64,000 nucleotides of DNA, taken from assembly GCA_009760855.2 (NCBI GenBank), contig WPIO01000010.1, positions 2,073,001-2,137,000 of the forward strand. Direction: 5' to 3'. The DNA is from Cristatella mucedo (Eukaryota > Bryozoa > Phylactolaemata > Cristatellidae). This document shows positions 62,240-64,000 of this stretch, one piece after another. The notes under the pieces are model-generated. The model was not told the DNA's origin, ran no database searches, and saw only the letters and a program-made list of their open reading frames with translations. Position numbers and translations under genes: made by a program. How positions within the stretch are numbered: the first letter of the stretch is position 1; every line of letters begins with the position of its first letter.

Positions 62240-63639
62240 CAACCTAGTGGATAATAGTCGTGATTTCTTCGGACAGACCAGCAGAGTTGGTTATACAGCC
62301 TGAGATAATAAATAGTGAGTTACACCAGGCAAGTGTAGTAGTGGTAAAAAGAAAAAGCTTATATTTCGGGTTGGCTTCACCGGTAAGCCTCAACTCAATT
62401 GGTCTTAAAAGGGATTTGTGGTGGCAGGGGAGGCAACTGCGGAGGCCTACTTGTGGAAGAACAAGCATGGGAGTGGTGGCCTTGGCGTCCTTCACCACTA
62501 GAGGGCGACCCAGAGGGCTGCTGCACCTGCTGCTTCCCTGCTACCCTCAGCTCACACACAGCACCAGATGAACGCCTGATCAGCTGTACTAAGCACAAAG
62601 CTTCGGCACATAATTTCATATAACACAAAATTGTAATCCATGATATAACCATTACACCCTTTTCACCGGTATTCTGTGCTCAGAATTTTTCCGACTCCAT
62701 TTATCACTAAATTAACTCCACCAGCCGTAGGGGGCATGCCCTGGAATTTCAGTCAATACAGCATCCTTTATGCATACAGGCAGCCCAGATATTTCTTCAG
62801 TTTTAGGATTTAGGGTTTTGCGTTTGTGTAAGTTTCTGGGTTGAGGGTAGTGCGGTTTATGATTCGGGTTTTAAGGTTTAAGGTAAACTTCTAAACTGAA
62901 AAGATATCTCGAGACGTTTTATTTCACATAAATATAAATACACGCTGGCTACCATGTTTAATATTCTGCTATGGGTACAATGCCCAGTGCAAGAAGTTGG
63001 CAGTTTGCAGGTAAAATGGAGGCCTGTTGGTTGGGGTGTAGGCTGCAGAACTCTAACCTGCCCGGGGCAGTCAGCCAGCCTGTCTTTGATGAGCTCTGGC
63101 AGATGCTACTTTGGCTGTAGCTGACCTATCATATTTGGCTAACCATCGGTCCTGTTTCCTCCAGATTGGTGTGTGGCTGTCTTTAGCAATTAGGGCATGT
63201 ATAGACTAGGCAGCCAATGAAACAACAGTGACTTCACTCTGGCTGGAGCCACCAAACTACAACCAATCAACAGGGCTGCACCATAAAGCTGCCACGTCAC
63301 GTGCTTGGTCGATACTCTAATGTCACCAGCATTGGCTGGTCTTGGAGCACTGGGCCGGCTACAGCTACATGCACTGGGCCAAGTCCGGGCAAGCAGTAGG
63401 CAGCCTGCTGGCTATTTAATGGCCAGCTTCCACTGGCAATTGTTCTTTTGCAGCCTGCCAACCTTTTTTTTTATCCATTTTCTGCTGCACAAATGCGGCC
63501 AAGGCAAATACAGTATCAGCCTGGTGGACTCTGATAGCAATGGCTGTCATGCAGGAACCAGCTTCTCATGGGTAAACGAGAATTTGCCTGCTTTGTCTAA
63601 CGTCTAAATGCAGCCAGACCTCCTGGTGCCTAACAAAGT
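62240..63639. other. No gene seen
   Basis: Overlapping frames of 70-100 codons on both strands near 62.3-62.6 kb and 63.3-63.6 kb have no recognised domain. An unidentified repeat is possible around 62.24-62.65 kb. Confidence 0.35.
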
Positions 63640-63785
63640 CAGGATACGAGCCTCACACTTCACGAACCAGGTTGTGGGTTCAAGCCCAACAGTGGGCAAC
63701 GCATTTACACCCGCTGCAAGTTGTGATAATGGCCGTTAGGGTGCTTCTGCTGCTATACAAATGAGGGCGCTGAATCAGCTACCGC
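63640..63785 (+). mobile_element. SINE family 1 copy, diverged
   Basis: Box B GGGTTCAAGCCC, the body (GATAATGGCCGTTAGGGTGC) and the 3' end GCTGAATCAGCT match the family. Confidence 0.75.
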
Positions 63786-63862
63786 AGTATAAAATGAGAT
63801 AAAACTAAGAATATTGTCATTTCACTCTGGGGATTTGATCCAAGGCCTTCCAGTACAAAATA

Positions 63863-64000
63863 GACTAGCTTATTCAACAGCCTCTTTTGCATAGCAACAG
63901 AAGAGCCTTTATGGCTATCACCACCACTTGCAGCGGCGATAAAGGATCGCCCACCACATGATTCGAACCCTACGACCTCGGGGCCGAGGTCGTGAAAAAA
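63863..64000 (-). mobile_element. SINE family 1 copy, cut by the window end
   Basis: The 3' end, the body, box B and the CGACCTCGG/CCGAGGTCG stem are present on the minus strand. The tRNA-like 5' end lies beyond the window. Confidence 0.85.

Overview
This window is eukaryotic nuclear DNA, almost certainly from an invertebrate metazoan. The evidence is a split gene with GT-AG introns for the V-type H+-ATPase catalytic subunit A, an intronless class A (rhodopsin-like) GPCR, and many interspersed repeats: tRNA-derived SINEs, L2/CR1-type LINEs, an LTR retrotransposon, and Tc1, hAT and MITE relics. I could not name the species. The order of bacterial or archaeal genes and their operons is absent.

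Region 1-35 kb is gene-poor. It holds microsatellites, SINE and LINE copies, a decayed hAT transposase (about 5 kb), two relics of a transposon-like protein family (18.3-19.0 and 30.6 kb) and a compound (CA)n/(TA)n minisatellite (15.0-15.7 kb). It also holds one young, nearly intact LTR retrotransposon on the minus strand (21468-26084). That element has 413-bp LTRs that differ at three sites, a perfect 5-bp target-site duplication (ACACT), a -1 frameshift heptamer at the gag/pol junction, and one in-frame stop codon inside the reverse transcriptase.

Region 35-61.3 kb is the V-ATPase subunit A gene on the minus strand. I reconstructed 14 coding exons. Exons 2-14 join in frame with GT-AG sites and match the family end to end; exon 1 is tentative. 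The predicted protein is about 623 residues. Its introns are full of repeats: two long L2-like LINEs in opposite orientations, three Tc1-like transposase relics, many SINEs, a SPIN-like hAT miniature element and a separate 121-bp terminal-inverted-repeat MITE.

Nested inside intron 12 of that gene, on the opposite strand, is a complete single-exon GPCR (36944-37999, 351 residues). It has its own CCAAT and TATA boxes upstream and polyadenylation signals downstream.

Region 61.3-64 kb is upstream of the V-ATPase gene. It holds SINEs, homopolymer tracts and a spacerless 40-bp perfect palindrome. The most unusual observations are the antisense nested GPCR, the SPIN-like element (a family known for horizontal transfer between animals), the retrotransposon with its frameshift site and duplicated polypurine-tract/LTR border, and the two composite SINE families.
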